This document shows, piece by piece, positions 1-12,231 of a stretch of 64,000 bases of DNA (its first letter is position 1; every line of letters begins with the position of its first letter). A model generated the notes under the pieces. That model saw nothing but the letters and a program-made list of their open reading frames with translations. It ran no database searches and had not been told where the DNA came from. The position numbers and the translations under genes were made by a program. This DNA is from Brachionus rotundiformis (lineage: Eukaryota; Rotifera; Eurotatoria; Ploima; Brachionidae). Location of the stretch: NCBI GenBank assembly GCA_016802295.1, contig JAESIW010000129.1:228061-292060 (forward strand), in the 5' to 3' direction.

Positions 1-2016
1 AAATAATGAGCAAATGAAAAAGTACAATATTTGGTCTAATCATAATATTTAATAAAAAGCCTATAAAAATATTATTTTTCTCTATAAGGACACTATGAAA
101 GTGTTTTTTTTTTGCAAGAATATAATTCTAAAACTAATTAAAATAAGAATAAAACTCTCATAAAAACAGTAGCGAGTAAATATTCAATATTCTATAATCT
201 TATATATGCAGTCAACATAACGTTTGGTATCTTAGCTTAAAAAGAATATTTTTAAATAAAATTTCTAATTCGTAATAAACTTTTGAAATTAACAAAGAAA
301 ATTTTTTTTTCAAATTCTTTTTAAAAATGAACGGCTTCAGTATCTTTTAACAAGTTAAAAAAGAAAAGTACCAATAAATAATCATTTAAATACTATCTAG
401 ATTTAAAATACTATAATCTATAATCATTAAATAAAAAAAATTATTCTTAATATAAAAGTTTAGGTACAACTTTTACAGTAGCACCAATTTTTAAATTCTA
501 GGTATACAGTGGGTTTAATAAAAAATGACATGACCATAAGAAATTTGGTATACCCACTGTAGATTTGGCATTTTAAACCTGTTGTGAACAAATATATGTT
601 TTTTTAAATATTTATTACAAAATAATAGCTTTTTTTCCTCATTTGCTCGTCGGGGAACCAGGGGTCATTCCTTTTGTTTCCACATTTCATTCTCATTTCG
701 GCGAGCTCTTTCGAAATTGTCGACCTTCATTTTACTGCTGGTCATTCTGCTTTCCCTCACTTTTGAGGTGTCTATTCAAAGGCTTGACTTGGTATGTGTT
801 TCATCATTAAGTAAATGTTAAGACTAAAGCATTTTACTGTTGATACATTGACCGATTGGCTAAAAAATGGTTCTTCTGAATAGCTCAGCGTTTGAAACTG
901 TATTCGGAAATCGAAGCATCCAGTGAGAAACATCGCCCTTCGCTTTGGTACATCTGTGTTCTTTTTATTACCCTATTTTAGAGCTTAAGCTTTGTTAATG
1001 GCTAGCTAATTTCCATACTGGTTGGAGTCTCGATTAAGCATCTTTGTTTAATTTAGTGTAATTTTAATGTTTTTACATTGTTGAATTTACAATGCTTTCC
1101 AAGGAAATGGATTTCCGTTGGTGTCATCCATTTTGATCGGCTATTTATTTATTATTCATCTAAATTTCTGATAGCATCGCTAATATTATTATATTATCAT
1201 TAATTTTCTAATTCATAAAAATTTCAACGTGTGCTTTTATTGAGTATTTCAAAGGCAAATTAGTCCAAAGCTAGCATTTATTCCAGAATTTTTTTTATTT
1301 AGTTATAAGTCAAAAGCCGAAATCAGGTAGGAAAAAAAGCCCTTAGCTTAAAATGTAAAATAATTCAGATGAATTAGGATGCTTTTGTATTGTGCTAAAT
1401 CCTGAATCAAATTAGAAATACCAATATGCTACTTCTAAAAATATAAGCATTAAGTAAAATAAGTGATAAAACCAGAAATTTAAGTGATTAAAATCAACAC
1501 ATCATTTTGATTGAGGTATTTAAAATTTATAAGACAAATAATAGACAAACAAGTTTTATTAAATCATTTTAATTTTAAACTAATACAGATAATCCATCAA
1601 AATATCAAATATTGTATTTATTTAATTTAACAGGATATTGATTAATTATTTTAAATTTTAAAAATTAAAAATACTAGGGCCCATGTTTGAATGAAAACAA
1701 TTTATTAAAGTTAAAATAGATAATGTTTTTAAAAAAATGAAATCATAAAGAAATTAAATTATTTTAGGCCTTTGGTTGGCATTTAAAATATTTTAAATTT
1801 ACAAAATATATTCACAGCCACAAAATAAAAAGTTCAAGCATGAAAAGATAGAGAAAATTTTTTCATTCGGTTTTCCAAATTAAAATGTAAATAAAAATAA
1901 TTGTTCATCAAACCAGCTAATAAAACAAAACTTTATTTTGTTCATTTCAATTGTTATTATGTAAAGCCCTTTTCTAAAATAAAATAATTTAAAATTAAGT
2001 ATAAAAATTTTTATCT
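1..2016. other. intergenic, no gene seen
   Basis: No open frame of useful length and no convincing splice pattern on either strand. Most of it is AT-rich with poly-A/T runs. Two things stand out: a 10-nt inverted repeat at 505-514/552-561 and a GC-richer block at about 640-1040. Its right end is probably the 3' flank of the minus-strand espin-like gene. Confidence 0.6.
505..561. repeat. short inverted repeat (hairpin)
   Basis: TACAGTGGGT at 505-514 is the exact reverse complement of ACCCACTGTA at 552-561, with a 37-nt AT-rich loop. The words GGTATAC and TATACCC beside the arms make the copies look longer. It could be the end of a small mobile element or a chance hairpin. Confidence 0.45.
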
Positions 2017-5000
2017 TTAATTAATCTTTACCCTAAATACACGATCAAGTTCGGACTCAATTTTTTCCTGCGGTATAATTTGACGCAATTTTTTAATATT
2101 GACCAAATTGTTATGAATTTTTGGCTCTGGTTCATTTTTAACATCGATCTTTTCCTTTTTATCAATTATAATAACACAATTGTTCTTAATAGATTGTTCA
2201 TTTGAAGACGACTTATTATCCCCATTTACTTGACTTGGCCTCTCGACAGATAAGCTTCGCGTACAGGTTTGCTGACTAAGTGTCATCGGGCTCCTATTGA
2301 TTGGATTGCTCGATTGAGTTCTTTTGTTTGCCAAATAGCTTCCACATGGATAAAATTTATTCTGATTAATAGGTGTTTTATTTTTCAAATAAGGAAAACG
2401 TTCATAATTAGAGACCGGATAACACTGAGATTGAATAGCGGAATTTTGTCCTGGCGTAACATTCACATTGGAATCATCTGGCATTTTATTCAGATCCGAG
2501 TTTGACAGAGATCGATTATTTTGCTGAATTTTGCCCAATGTTGAACCACTGGAACAGGGCGAATAGGAAACTGAGGGCACAAGATTAGAACTCCTGTCCA
2601 AGTAATCCAAGACATAGTCTTTTTTAGTATTATATAGTCGATGATTTTGAATTTCTTGTAGAAGGAAAAAATTTTTTTTCAGATCTTTATTCTCAAGAAG
2701 TTTAGGTTTTTCCTTTGCCTTTTGGTCAGGCGCGTTTGATTTTGTTTTCAGATTATTTTTGGCAAGAAGCAGTGTCTCATTGTTTAGATTCAGAGCCAAA
2801 GCTGTAGAGGTGGTCGGAATAGACGAATCTGGCAAAGGAGGAGGAGGCGGCGGTGGTGGCAAAGTGGGCGAATCGCCGGGAGACGGAGATGAAATGAATT
2901 CAGAGCATTCCATTTGGGTCATTTTTAGAAAGCTTTGAGATGGTGGTTGTGGAAAATCCTCAAAACCAGAGTTAAAACTCTCTGAATGATCCGAAATGGG
3001 CTCTATCTTTAAACTTGTTTTAAATTCGGTCAATCTTTCACCATCTTCAATAATGTTATAGACCGATTCACATTTGTTTTCATTCTGACTTTCAACTTCA
3101 TTTTCCTTGTGACCAGATACAATATGAACTGTCTCAGAGACAATAATATTCTCATTTATTTGATTGGTATCATTTCGCTTAACCGATTCTTTGACACTTT
3201 TTAAGATCACTTGTGCCAGTGAAACTGATGCTCCTGTTTGTTCTGTTTTATCCAGTGTTATATCAGTTTTGGTAATGTGATCTATGTTGTTGTTGTATGG
3301 AACGTCCCAGTAGTCGGGTTCAGGTTCAAACGATTGGCCAACAACATTCGGGCGCGAAAAGTCAATATTGGATACTTTGGTGTAATGGTTAAGTGATTGT
3401 CGGCGTATTTTGGTTTCTTGGAGTCTTTTTTCATCTTTAGAGAGTGAAAATCTTCGATTGGTAATATCACCCTGTCGCTTGACAAAATTTGAGTTATCAG
3501 AATTAGATTTAGCCAATGGTTGCTTGTTGACCACCGGATTGGGAGAACTACTTTTATCTTTGCTTGAAATTCTTCTTTGATTTAAAAGATCTAATTTTGA
3601 AGAGTAATCATTGGTGTCATTTTCTGGCACTTTTGTCTGCGTAACACTTTGCAAAAGAGGAGTTGGAGTTCCAGACCTAGAAAGACGAATAATGGTTGGG
3701 GTAGTCTCTCTGCTGGACGAAAGTGAATTTTTCAGTATTATTCCCAAATTTGAAGTCTCGGATTTTTTCGGTGGTGAGCTTAATATTTTTTCAGGACTAG
3801 TTTCTTTATTTTCATTTTGCTTTAGTTCTTTGTGCTGGTCAAAGCGACTGGCTCGAATGCTCGGCCTGGAATGACTTGCTTTATTCTTTTCATCAGAAAT
3901 ACTCTTAGAGTCTGGTGACAAAGCTGCAGATCTTTTTTCCGACTGCTTTATCGATTTACTCTGGACTTGGTTTATGAATTCACTATTAAAAATTAATTAT
4001 TTAATATGTAAAAATATTTATTACGATAATTATAAAAAGAACTTTTATTTAATAAAATACATTCTTCAAAATAAATTTTTAGAAAAATTCAATTTCACAT
4101 TAGAATCTGGAAGAAATAAAATAACAAAAAAATCATCTAATTTAGAAATTTTAAAATATGATGAAACTTTTTAACTTTTTTTACTACTTTCTCATTTAAT
4201 TATAGATTAAATATTCTTTTTGAATTTTGCTATTTAATAGTTTTATTTCATTATTATTTTACATTAGAAGTACTAATCATTTTTTGTGTTTTTTAATCAA
4301 AAATATTCTACTAGAAAAGGAGCTCTTGGTTTTTAAACTACAAATAGAATTAAACAATTCTTCCTTTGATTGTATGATAAAATACATTTAAAAATATAAA
4401 TCTTCAAAAATATCATAAAGTGTTTTTCTCTTTACCAGTCTGTCATTTTTAGAAGAAATGATAAAATATGCAATGATATTATTTTTTATTAAACCAAATA
4501 GTCAATATTTGGAATATTCTGGCTTAGTTCATAGTTAATTTAAATATAATCTAAACAAATGGAAGTGTTATCAGAATTAGCATTACTTCAAAGAAGCTTA
4601 AACAAACATTTATTATTCTTTAAGTCTGCTACAACTTAAATTAGTGATAACTTTTTTTAACGAAAAAGATAAATTCTAAATAATTGATGATAGATTAATT
4701 TATCTGAAAAATCTTTTCAAAAGATATTTTTAAAACGCAAAAATGGTTTCGTAACTTACTGGAATTTACTAGGCCAAAAATTAGTCAACACGTTAATAAA
4801 TGTGAAGTTCAATGAAGGTTTAGATAGCTTAATAGAAACAAATAAAAGTATATTTAGCTCTTAGCTAATTAAAATTCAAATTTTACTATTATTTTTATTA
4901 CCTTTATTATGTTTTTTTTTTCATTTTTTTAAATATGATGCCAATATTAATATTGGTTTAAAGGTTTAAAGTTTAAAGTCAGTCAAATGGCTAAGTTGGT

Positions 5001-7532
5001 GACTCTAGTTTTTAATATGTTTGCTTATCCAAAACATTTTTAAAAAATTAAAAAAATATATACATATAGATAAATGACTTTTAATAATGCTTGTTTTTTA
5101 ACAAAATAAAACAGTTATTTTTAAAAATTTAATTACTCGATAGCTGAATCATTTAGGTCATCTTCATTCTCCGGTTGAGAGACTGGTTCATTTTTAAAGC
5201 CTGTTATTTTTGACTGTTCAGGAAGACTAACCGGTGCTGGTCCTTGGCAAAATTTAGCTAAATTTAAACTAAAAAAGTATACTCTTACGAAATTTTTGTC
5301 TGTACAAATAAGCTGGTTCGTGGTTAATATCTTTTGCTCGTTTGAGACGCAACATGGAGCCAATTCGTCGTAAATTTATCTAATTTGAAAATAAAAAGTT
5401 TAATAACTCTGCTTCTGCTAATAATCGAGTTTTTATAAATTTTAAATGAACAACTGTTTCAAATTACTTTTCTGCTAGTTGCACTAGTTTGTAATGAAGT
5501 ATTGTTTGAAGATGTGGTTCTCAAATCTTAAATTCAAATTAAAATAAAATTAAAAAATAAACAGATTAACAATTTTAATATTTTTCTTATCTATTAAAAC
5601 TAAGTAAGAAAATAAAAGTGTATAAATTGTGCTGGCTAGAATCTAATTAAATCCAACATATGTGAGCTTGTGTGAGTTTGTTTAATTTTGAAAAATTTAT
5701 GGCCTCACCATTCAGCGACAATGAACACTCGGACTCATCTTCTAAGTTATTAAGTGTGTCATCGTGAAAAGCATTTTCCTCACTAGAATAGCTTGGCTGA
5801 AAAGCATCTGGCACACTATACGACTTGGTCCATATCGTGTCATCGTCACGATACGTATTAAAAAAAGGCTTTTTAAAATATGTGTCCAAGCCGAATAGAC
5901 TGCCAATAAAAGTTTTACATGCTTTCTTAAATTTAAATCGCTTAGTGCGACTTAGTTTGAACCAACAAGGCATATTCTTTTTTGGACAAATATTGGTATC
6001 ATTCGAAAATTATTTTTTTAAACTTTTGCCTAAAATGATAGGGAAAAATATATTTTTGTTTTTATAAATATAGTTTAAGATGATTCGGCTTGAACAGACT
6101 GAACTTGAATTAATACTTAGAATAGTCTGAGCTCTCTAGTTGATGTTTAATAATCGCTAAAGCTTTTTAGGTAAATAGATAATCTTTAATTTATTGTTGT
6201 AATGAGAACTATTGAATAGCAAGCCAGTATGGTTAGAATTTATTTTTGTACATAGGTTGAGTTGTTTGTGTTTACCAAATGGTAATTAATCGTATCCTAT
6301 TATTTTATTTGGTCATAAAAAATACAAACAGAGAGATAAACAAACCTTAAAGTTTGGGCAATAATCCATATTTTAAATCTTACCTTTTTCTTCTTGTTGC
6401 TGCGCAGGTTTCAAGCATTCGAGGACAAAGCTTTTGCACTCGACGTTCTTACTGCTCAGAGCCAATTCATACGGGGTCATGTTTTCCACGTCCTCTTCAT
6501 ACATGTTCAGACCGGCGTCGTGCAAAAGCTTGAGACATTTGTAATGCCCTTTTGGAACAATTTTTAAACATTTAGAATTCTTAAGCTTAAGCTTCGACTA
6601 AGGAACGTCAAAAATTGCCAACTGGCTAAAGGTTGCCATTGCTTATTATTATACTGAAAAAAATTTAATTGTTCTTAAGATAAGCTCATATAAGATATAA
6701 ATAAAAATTTTTTTGGTACTTTTTTTCTTAATTAAGCTTTAACATTCTCATCAAAGCTAATGCTCAAATTAAATAATTATTTTTACCATTTTCAGCGGCA
6801 TCATGTGCAGGTGTCGAGCCCCATATGTCCTTTGAGTTTTTCAAGTACTTGGCCGATTTCAGTGCGAGCAAGTATTCTAATATTTGGTCATGTCCACGAG
6901 CAGCAGCAATGTGAAAAACAGTTGCACCGTCTTTGGTGCGAAATTTGAGATACGAAGGACCCATTTTGAACAATAAGTACTGAACTACATCAATAGATCC
7001 GGATTGCACTCCCAAATGTAGAAGAGTAAATTTATCCTTTTTGGTCAGCTTGTTGTACTTGGCACCTGTATTATCTAACAAATATTTTAAAGCTTCATAT
7101 TTTCCTTCGATAGCAGCGTGCATGGCTGGTGTCATGTCGCTGGCATCGCGCTTGTTAATGTACTTTTTGGACTCGCGAGCAACCAGTCTCAGTACAGGCA
7201 TGTCTCCTTTTAGCACACATAAATGTATCGGATACAGATCGAAATTATTTTTACAATTTATTAAAATAAGATGATTTTTAATTAGATATCTAACTATGTC
7301 ATATTGGTTGTAAATAATAGCCTTGTGCAAAAGTGTATTTCCGTCTTGGTCAACTATTTGACTTATGGGCACATTGTCATCCCTTTTTAGTTGAAGAAGA
7401 TACTCTAGAGCTTCCAGATTGGCATTTTCTAGAGAATGTTGCATCTTGGGCGCATCGTCAAGTTTCGAAATTGACAATAGAAACGGTGATGATAAATATT
7501 TATCCGAGTTTGTTTTTTTTGTAAGCAAATTT
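2017..7532 (-). CDS. espin-like ankyrin-repeat, proline-rich protein
   Basis: Three exons fit in phase: 7532-6787 (ATG at 7444), 6548-6384 and 3965-2017, giving 923 residues from that ATG. Residues 1 to about 270 are ankyrin repeats. The run WGSTPAHDAAENG followed by HYKCLKLLHDAGLN matches the last ankyrin repeats of espin. The long last exon is Ser/Asn/Lys-rich and disordered, with a run of eight prolines near 2850 and then LNLNNETLLLAKNNLKT, like the segment that follows the polyproline in espin. Espins are actin-bundling proteins of microvilli and stereocilia. I do not see espin's conserved C-terminal WKRQ-type module, so actin bundling is inferred. The frame stays open upstream of ATG 7444, and an acceptor at 7533-7534 could join the exon at 9496-8867. 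The intron 6383-3966 holds another gene. Confidence 0.72.
3966..5132. other. intron sequence of the espin-like gene
   Basis: AT-rich, with no exon-like open frame that fits splice sites. It lies between the last exon of the espin-like gene and the nested small gene. A 66-codon plus-strand frame at 3974-4174 is Lys/Asn/Ile-rich and looks like chance. Confidence 0.55.
5133..5973 (-). CDS. small basic protein of unknown function, nested gene
   Basis: Four exons fit in phase: 5973-5709 (ATG, donor GTGAGG), 5526-5468, 5379-5289 (donor GTAAGA) and 5242-5133 (TAA), encoding 174 residues. The N-terminus is basic (MPCWFKLSRTKRFKFKKA). The middle is Ser/Asp/Glu-rich with TIWTKSYSVPDAFQPSY, followed by a second basic stretch (LRRIGSMLRLKRAKD) and an acidic tail ending DDLNDSAIE. 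There is no signal peptide or transmembrane segment, and I recognise no family. It lies wholly inside an intron of the espin-like gene on the same strand. The espin exons join in phase (1 to 1) without it, and exon 3 here is open only in a frame that this gene's exon 2 supplies. An alternative transcript of the host gene cannot be excluded. Confidence 0.55.
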
Positions 7533-7570
7533 CTTGATAATTTGATAGAAAGGGAAAATAGATAAAATAA

Positions 7571-8866
7571 AGGTTTAAAAATTGGCTAATTATCAAAAAA
7601 GATCGAAATTCAAAAGGATTTGTAAGCTGAATAGTTAACCTAAAAAAAAACATGAAACCAAAATAGCAAAATCAACGAGTTGACTCGACGCTGTACGTTC
7701 TTATCTTGTCATATCATAAAATAGTGTGAATTATTGAGTGGGTGTTTTAGTACAAATAAAATAAATAATTCAAAATAAATACTTAATAAATAAATAAAAT
7801 TTTTGTTGCATTTGTTTTACATTTTGAACAGAATTAACACGATTTTAGTAATTATATGAGTATTTTGTCCAAAGTTCATTTATTAGAGGGATCTAAAGCA
7901 CCCATAAGTTGCTCTAATACAGAATTATATGACTAATATTTATTTATTTATATCACGTATTTTTAAAATGAAAAATTTATTTTTTTTACACAAATCTTCC
8001 TAACATTCGTACAAAAAAAAATCTTATTTATTTAGTCAAGGCCTCTTTATTAAATCGTTTTAGCTTATTAGAAAAATTTTCCATTAAATTTAAAAAATAA
8101 AAAATACAAAACTAAAAAACTTTTTAAGTTATACTTAGTCTCATTTATTTTTACATTTCTAGTAAAGAGCTTGATCTTTATTGTTATTCAAAACAATATT
8201 TTTAAAACTCACTAATTACCAGTTTAAATCATGAAACTATTTTAATTTCTTATCTAAAATATCTCAATGGTATTTAATTTTATTCTTAAACTAAATGATA
8301 GTTTAAAATCTTATAGATAATGACTATTTTCTAATTAATTATCAAAAATCTTTATTAAGAATCGAAATATTTTTTTTGGAAAATTTATGATAGAAAACAT
8401 ACTTTTTCAAATTATTTTTCATGATTTTACACACTAGGCCTTGTTAGTTGTTATATTACTGTTATTATTTATAATATTTGTTTCTCAAGGTGAGTATTTT
8501 TTTTTTCTTTTCTGTCATGCATTTCTCAAGAAAAAATGCCTTAAGAATTCAGCATAAAATATTTTTATTTGTTGATTAAAAAAATTTAACAATATATTTA
8601 ACATTCTAGAATAGAATAATTTTATTCCGACTTCTTAAATTTAAAACAAAGCTTGACTATTCAAACAAAAACATTTTAAATAACATTATTATTAAAATTT
8701 TGATCTTTTTCAAAAATTAGCTACACCGAATTCTTATTATTAAATAAAATCTTAGAAATTAATCTTCTGACTAATTTTTAATTTTAAAAATATTGAAAAT
8801 TTAAAGGTTTCATTTCAAATTTTTTTCAATATTTGGTGCTTCCATCAAAATTACCAAAAATTATAC
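7571..8866. other. AT-rich gap, probable intron or intergenic
   Basis: No supported exon on either strand. If the exon at 9496-8867 belongs to the espin-like gene, this gap is an intron of about 1.3 kb. Confidence 0.5.
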
Positions 8867-9496
8867 CTGATAGAATCGAATTTTAGCGGATTACTTCTGA
8901 TTGTTGGGGTTGAGCTCACAATGTTTGACTTGACTGAACTTTTTTCTCGGCTTTGGTTAACCACTTCCTTTAGCTCGGCGAAAAATAACTGAGCCGAATT
9001 CAAACTGGACAAGCCACTGTCTGACAGATTGCAGTCCTTGAGACGCAAAGTGCTCACATTAGAACTTATATTTGAATAAGTTTCGAGATTTTTTGCATGA
9101 TTTTCAGGTTCTTTGGTCAAGTTGAGACTTTCTTCCGATTGAATGGAGCGCCTAAGCAGGAAAGGGCTTTGATACATGGACTGAACAAACTCATTGCTTG
9201 ACAAGTTATCGCTCTCCGATTCTTTCGGATTCAGCGATACATATTGGTTACTAACTTTGACAGGTATTGATGGAGTCGAAAACAAACGACCTCTGAATTT
9301 TATTTTCTCATTTGGCTTTTGGTTCATGTCTTGGTTTAGATGAAAATTTTTCAAAAAATCTGAATTTAATGTTCGTGAGAGATTCATTTTAAAATTTTTT
9401 AAGTCGAGGCGAACATCTTTCTTGTTCAAACAATTTGCCGAACTTGATAGTTTCATTTCAGAGAACTGTCCAGGATTTAAATCATAATCTAAAAAT
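8867..9496 (-). CDS. Ser-rich internal coding exon, possibly 5' part of the espin-like gene
   Basis: A 630-nt exon between a good acceptor (TTCTTACAG before 9496) and donor (CAG|GTATAA at 8867/8866). It enters and leaves in phase 2, and the in-frame stop falls just past the donor. The roughly 210 residues are Ser/Asn/Leu-rich and disordered, with no recognised domain; one patch reads LKDCNLSDSGLSSLNSAQLF. Phase 2 matches the acceptor at 7533-7534 (AG + A = Arg) that opens the espin ankyrin exon, so it may be an upstream exon of that gene. No start exon was found beyond 9496. It could instead be part of a separate minus-strand gene with small unseen exons. Confidence 0.5.
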
Positions 9497-12231
9497 CTGT
9501 AAGAATAAATAAATTTGTTTTTTTTTTGCTATTGAATCAAAAATGTTCCCTAATCTGTCCATTTAGTCGTGCTAGAAAAAAAAATATTTATTTATCCACT
9601 ATTTGGGAAGGTACAATTTATCTTCCGATGAAATATGACCGAAAGAGTCTTAATATCAGCTTAATATCAAGCTATCGAGTTATGGGCAAACAAGAGTCAG
9701 ACTATTTTGTTAATGAAATTTAGACCTAGAACGCTTGATTTAAATCTATTCTAAACGGTCATTTATATTCAAATTTCGTACATTATTAAATGTTAAAATT
9801 TAAATTAAATTTCATTAAAAACAAATCGACTTTGATAAATTTTAAAAATTAGTTGACCTATAATTATTTTCTTTAGTTAAAATAAAAATTTTTGATGATT
9901 TATATTTAATCTCTGAAGAATTAAAATTTTACTAAATATTAAATTAAATATACACTAACGATTAAAATAAAAACAAAAGTCTAAATAACTGTAAGTGACC
10001 ACCAAATAATTACCGGTAATTTGACAGTAGTAAAGAAAAGTTAAAATTATGGAAAATATTTTTTGATTTTTTAAACATAAATTTAGCCTTGCTAATTGCT
10101 GATTTTAGTACTTGAATTTTAGTAAAATATTTACCTGTAACCATTTAAGCAACAAACTTTACCATAATATTTATAACATCCAATCATCAACCCTTTGTTT
10201 GTAAATGACTATTCACTATACAAAAGACTTAAAGTTATTTAGTTAAGCAATCTAAGTATAGTTTAAAGACTTTTTTGAATGAAACTTAAATCAGAAAATG
10301 CTCTTAACCAGTTTTGAAAAAAAAATAAACTAAGGCTTGACCTATCGAAAAAATAATTATTTACATCCACAAAAATGCCGTAATTAATTCTACATCAAAA
10401 ATAATTTGTTTAAAAAAAATTACAATTGCTTACAATTTGGAAAAAGTACTAAGAAAATTAAAATGTGTTTAAATGTTATGCATTTTTTTAAATCGTTGTA
10501 GTTGTGATTCTCAAACAATAAAAAACGACCCATTTAATTTATCTTAATACCACTTCGATTTTATTAAGAAGAGAACTAAATATCATCAGAGCAATATTTG
10601 GACGTGATCATTTTTATTTGATAAGTATTATGAAATTTTAAAAAGTGGATTATAAATTAAACTGTAAACAATATGATAAAATTATTTATTCGAATCCAGC
10701 AATGTAAAACTTATGATTTAATATTAATTTCTATCAAAAATTTAAATAAAAATATTAAAATAAATGATAATTATTTACTTTGGTTCTTTCAAATTCTGCA
10801 TCATACCCTATGAGGATAGGAATTTTTAATTAAAAAAGTTTCTTAGCTTGTTAACTTGATCGAAATGAAAAAATGAGATTTTTAAACGACTCATAATTTA
10901 ATTTTTTGAATTTAATTAAAAATCAATTCAAATCAATTATAATGGGATTTAAACATCTTTTAATTAATCTAAGCTAGACAAGATTAAATTAAAAATGCTC
11001 GGTAAAAGTCTTTTAAATTTTCAAAATATCCTAACACGGACGTTGGATATTAATGGTCCATATCATGATTTATTAACAAAATCCTACATGATTAAATATT
11101 TAAATAGCAGATTTTTAATTTTTACTTTTTGAAATTTACTTATAAGTAGGCTTTCTTTATAAAATAGCTGAACAATTAAAGTCTTTTCTTTAAGCAAATT
11201 AAACAAAATTTGAAGTATTGTTTATAGTGCCATACATTTTCCCGCTTGATAAATTTAGATTCTTTTGTTTTATTAAGTGTTCAAAATAGCTCTTGGAAAA
11301 AAAATAAAAACTAGTTTTTATTTTTCATATAAATAAATTTAAAAAAAATTTTTTTCGGAAATCGATCTCATCATTCTTTTATTGATTTTGCTAATTTTGC
11401 TAGATAAAAATGGAAAATTTTTAAAACGAATATTTTTCTATTTCAAAGCGAGATTATTACGGAAGAGATAATATTTTTGAACTATATTTAATTAAATAAG
11501 AGCTAAAAAAATGGATTTCTTATTAAAAAATTGAATTTTATATTTTTTTTAAGATACCATGTCTTTCATGCTCTAAAAGCCTAGAAAATTTCAAATTAAA
11601 TTAAAAAAATAAACTAAAAAGAATTTAATAGTCAGAAAATTTAAATTCTATTTTTTTAACAAAAGCTTATTTTTTCGCATGAAATTTGTATTTTGATTAT
11701 TATATAACATACGAGTTTTAAAGCTTTTTTTCAATATTGGATCACCAATGTTAAAATTTTCCCATTTGGTTGTACTTTTTTCAAAGAATTTAATTATATT
11801 AAGTTATATTACGTCACTTGAATACTTAGTTTTCGTTTTTTGGATTTTATACGTTTCCCTTGACAGTGTTTGTATCCTGCTTGACATCCATTCTTAAACT
11901 AGAAAATTGTTACTAGCTTTAAATGGCTGAAAATGAATGATTTAATCTTTATTAAATTTTTTAGTAACAATTTTGGAAAAATTAATAATCAAATCTTTAA
12001 AATTAGAAAAAACTTGTAGATATTCCTAAATACACAAGTTGAAGTAGTCAATCAAAATCATATAAGAGGTTATTTGGTGTAAAGAATTTTTGTTTGATTC
12101 GTTTCTTTTATTTTAAAAAGTACTACTCTTTTGAATAAAGTTAAAAACTAAAATTTTTTGCGTTAATTTTTTCCCGCAAAATATTTTAATAGACTAATTT
12201 TAAAATTTTAAAATTGATAAATAAAAACTGA
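9497..12231. other. long AT-rich gap, no gene seen
   Basis: About 2.7 kb without a convincing exon. A 65-codon frame at 9526-9723 has no recognisable content. If the exon at 8867-9496 needs a 5' exon, it should lie here or just beyond. Confidence 0.5.

Noticed and set aside
3611..3874. Plus-strand frame of 87 codons
   Set aside because: Antisense to the long last exon of the espin-like gene; no independent support.
7445..7528. TTG-initiated start of the ankyrin exon
   Set aside because: Non-ATG starts are not expected here; the frame is either entered by splicing at 7532 or started at ATG 7444. The same applies to TTG starts at 3921, 34447 and 41026.
9526..9723. Plus-strand 65-codon frame
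   Set aside because: No domain, signal or splice context; opposite to the likely 5' side of a minus-strand exon.
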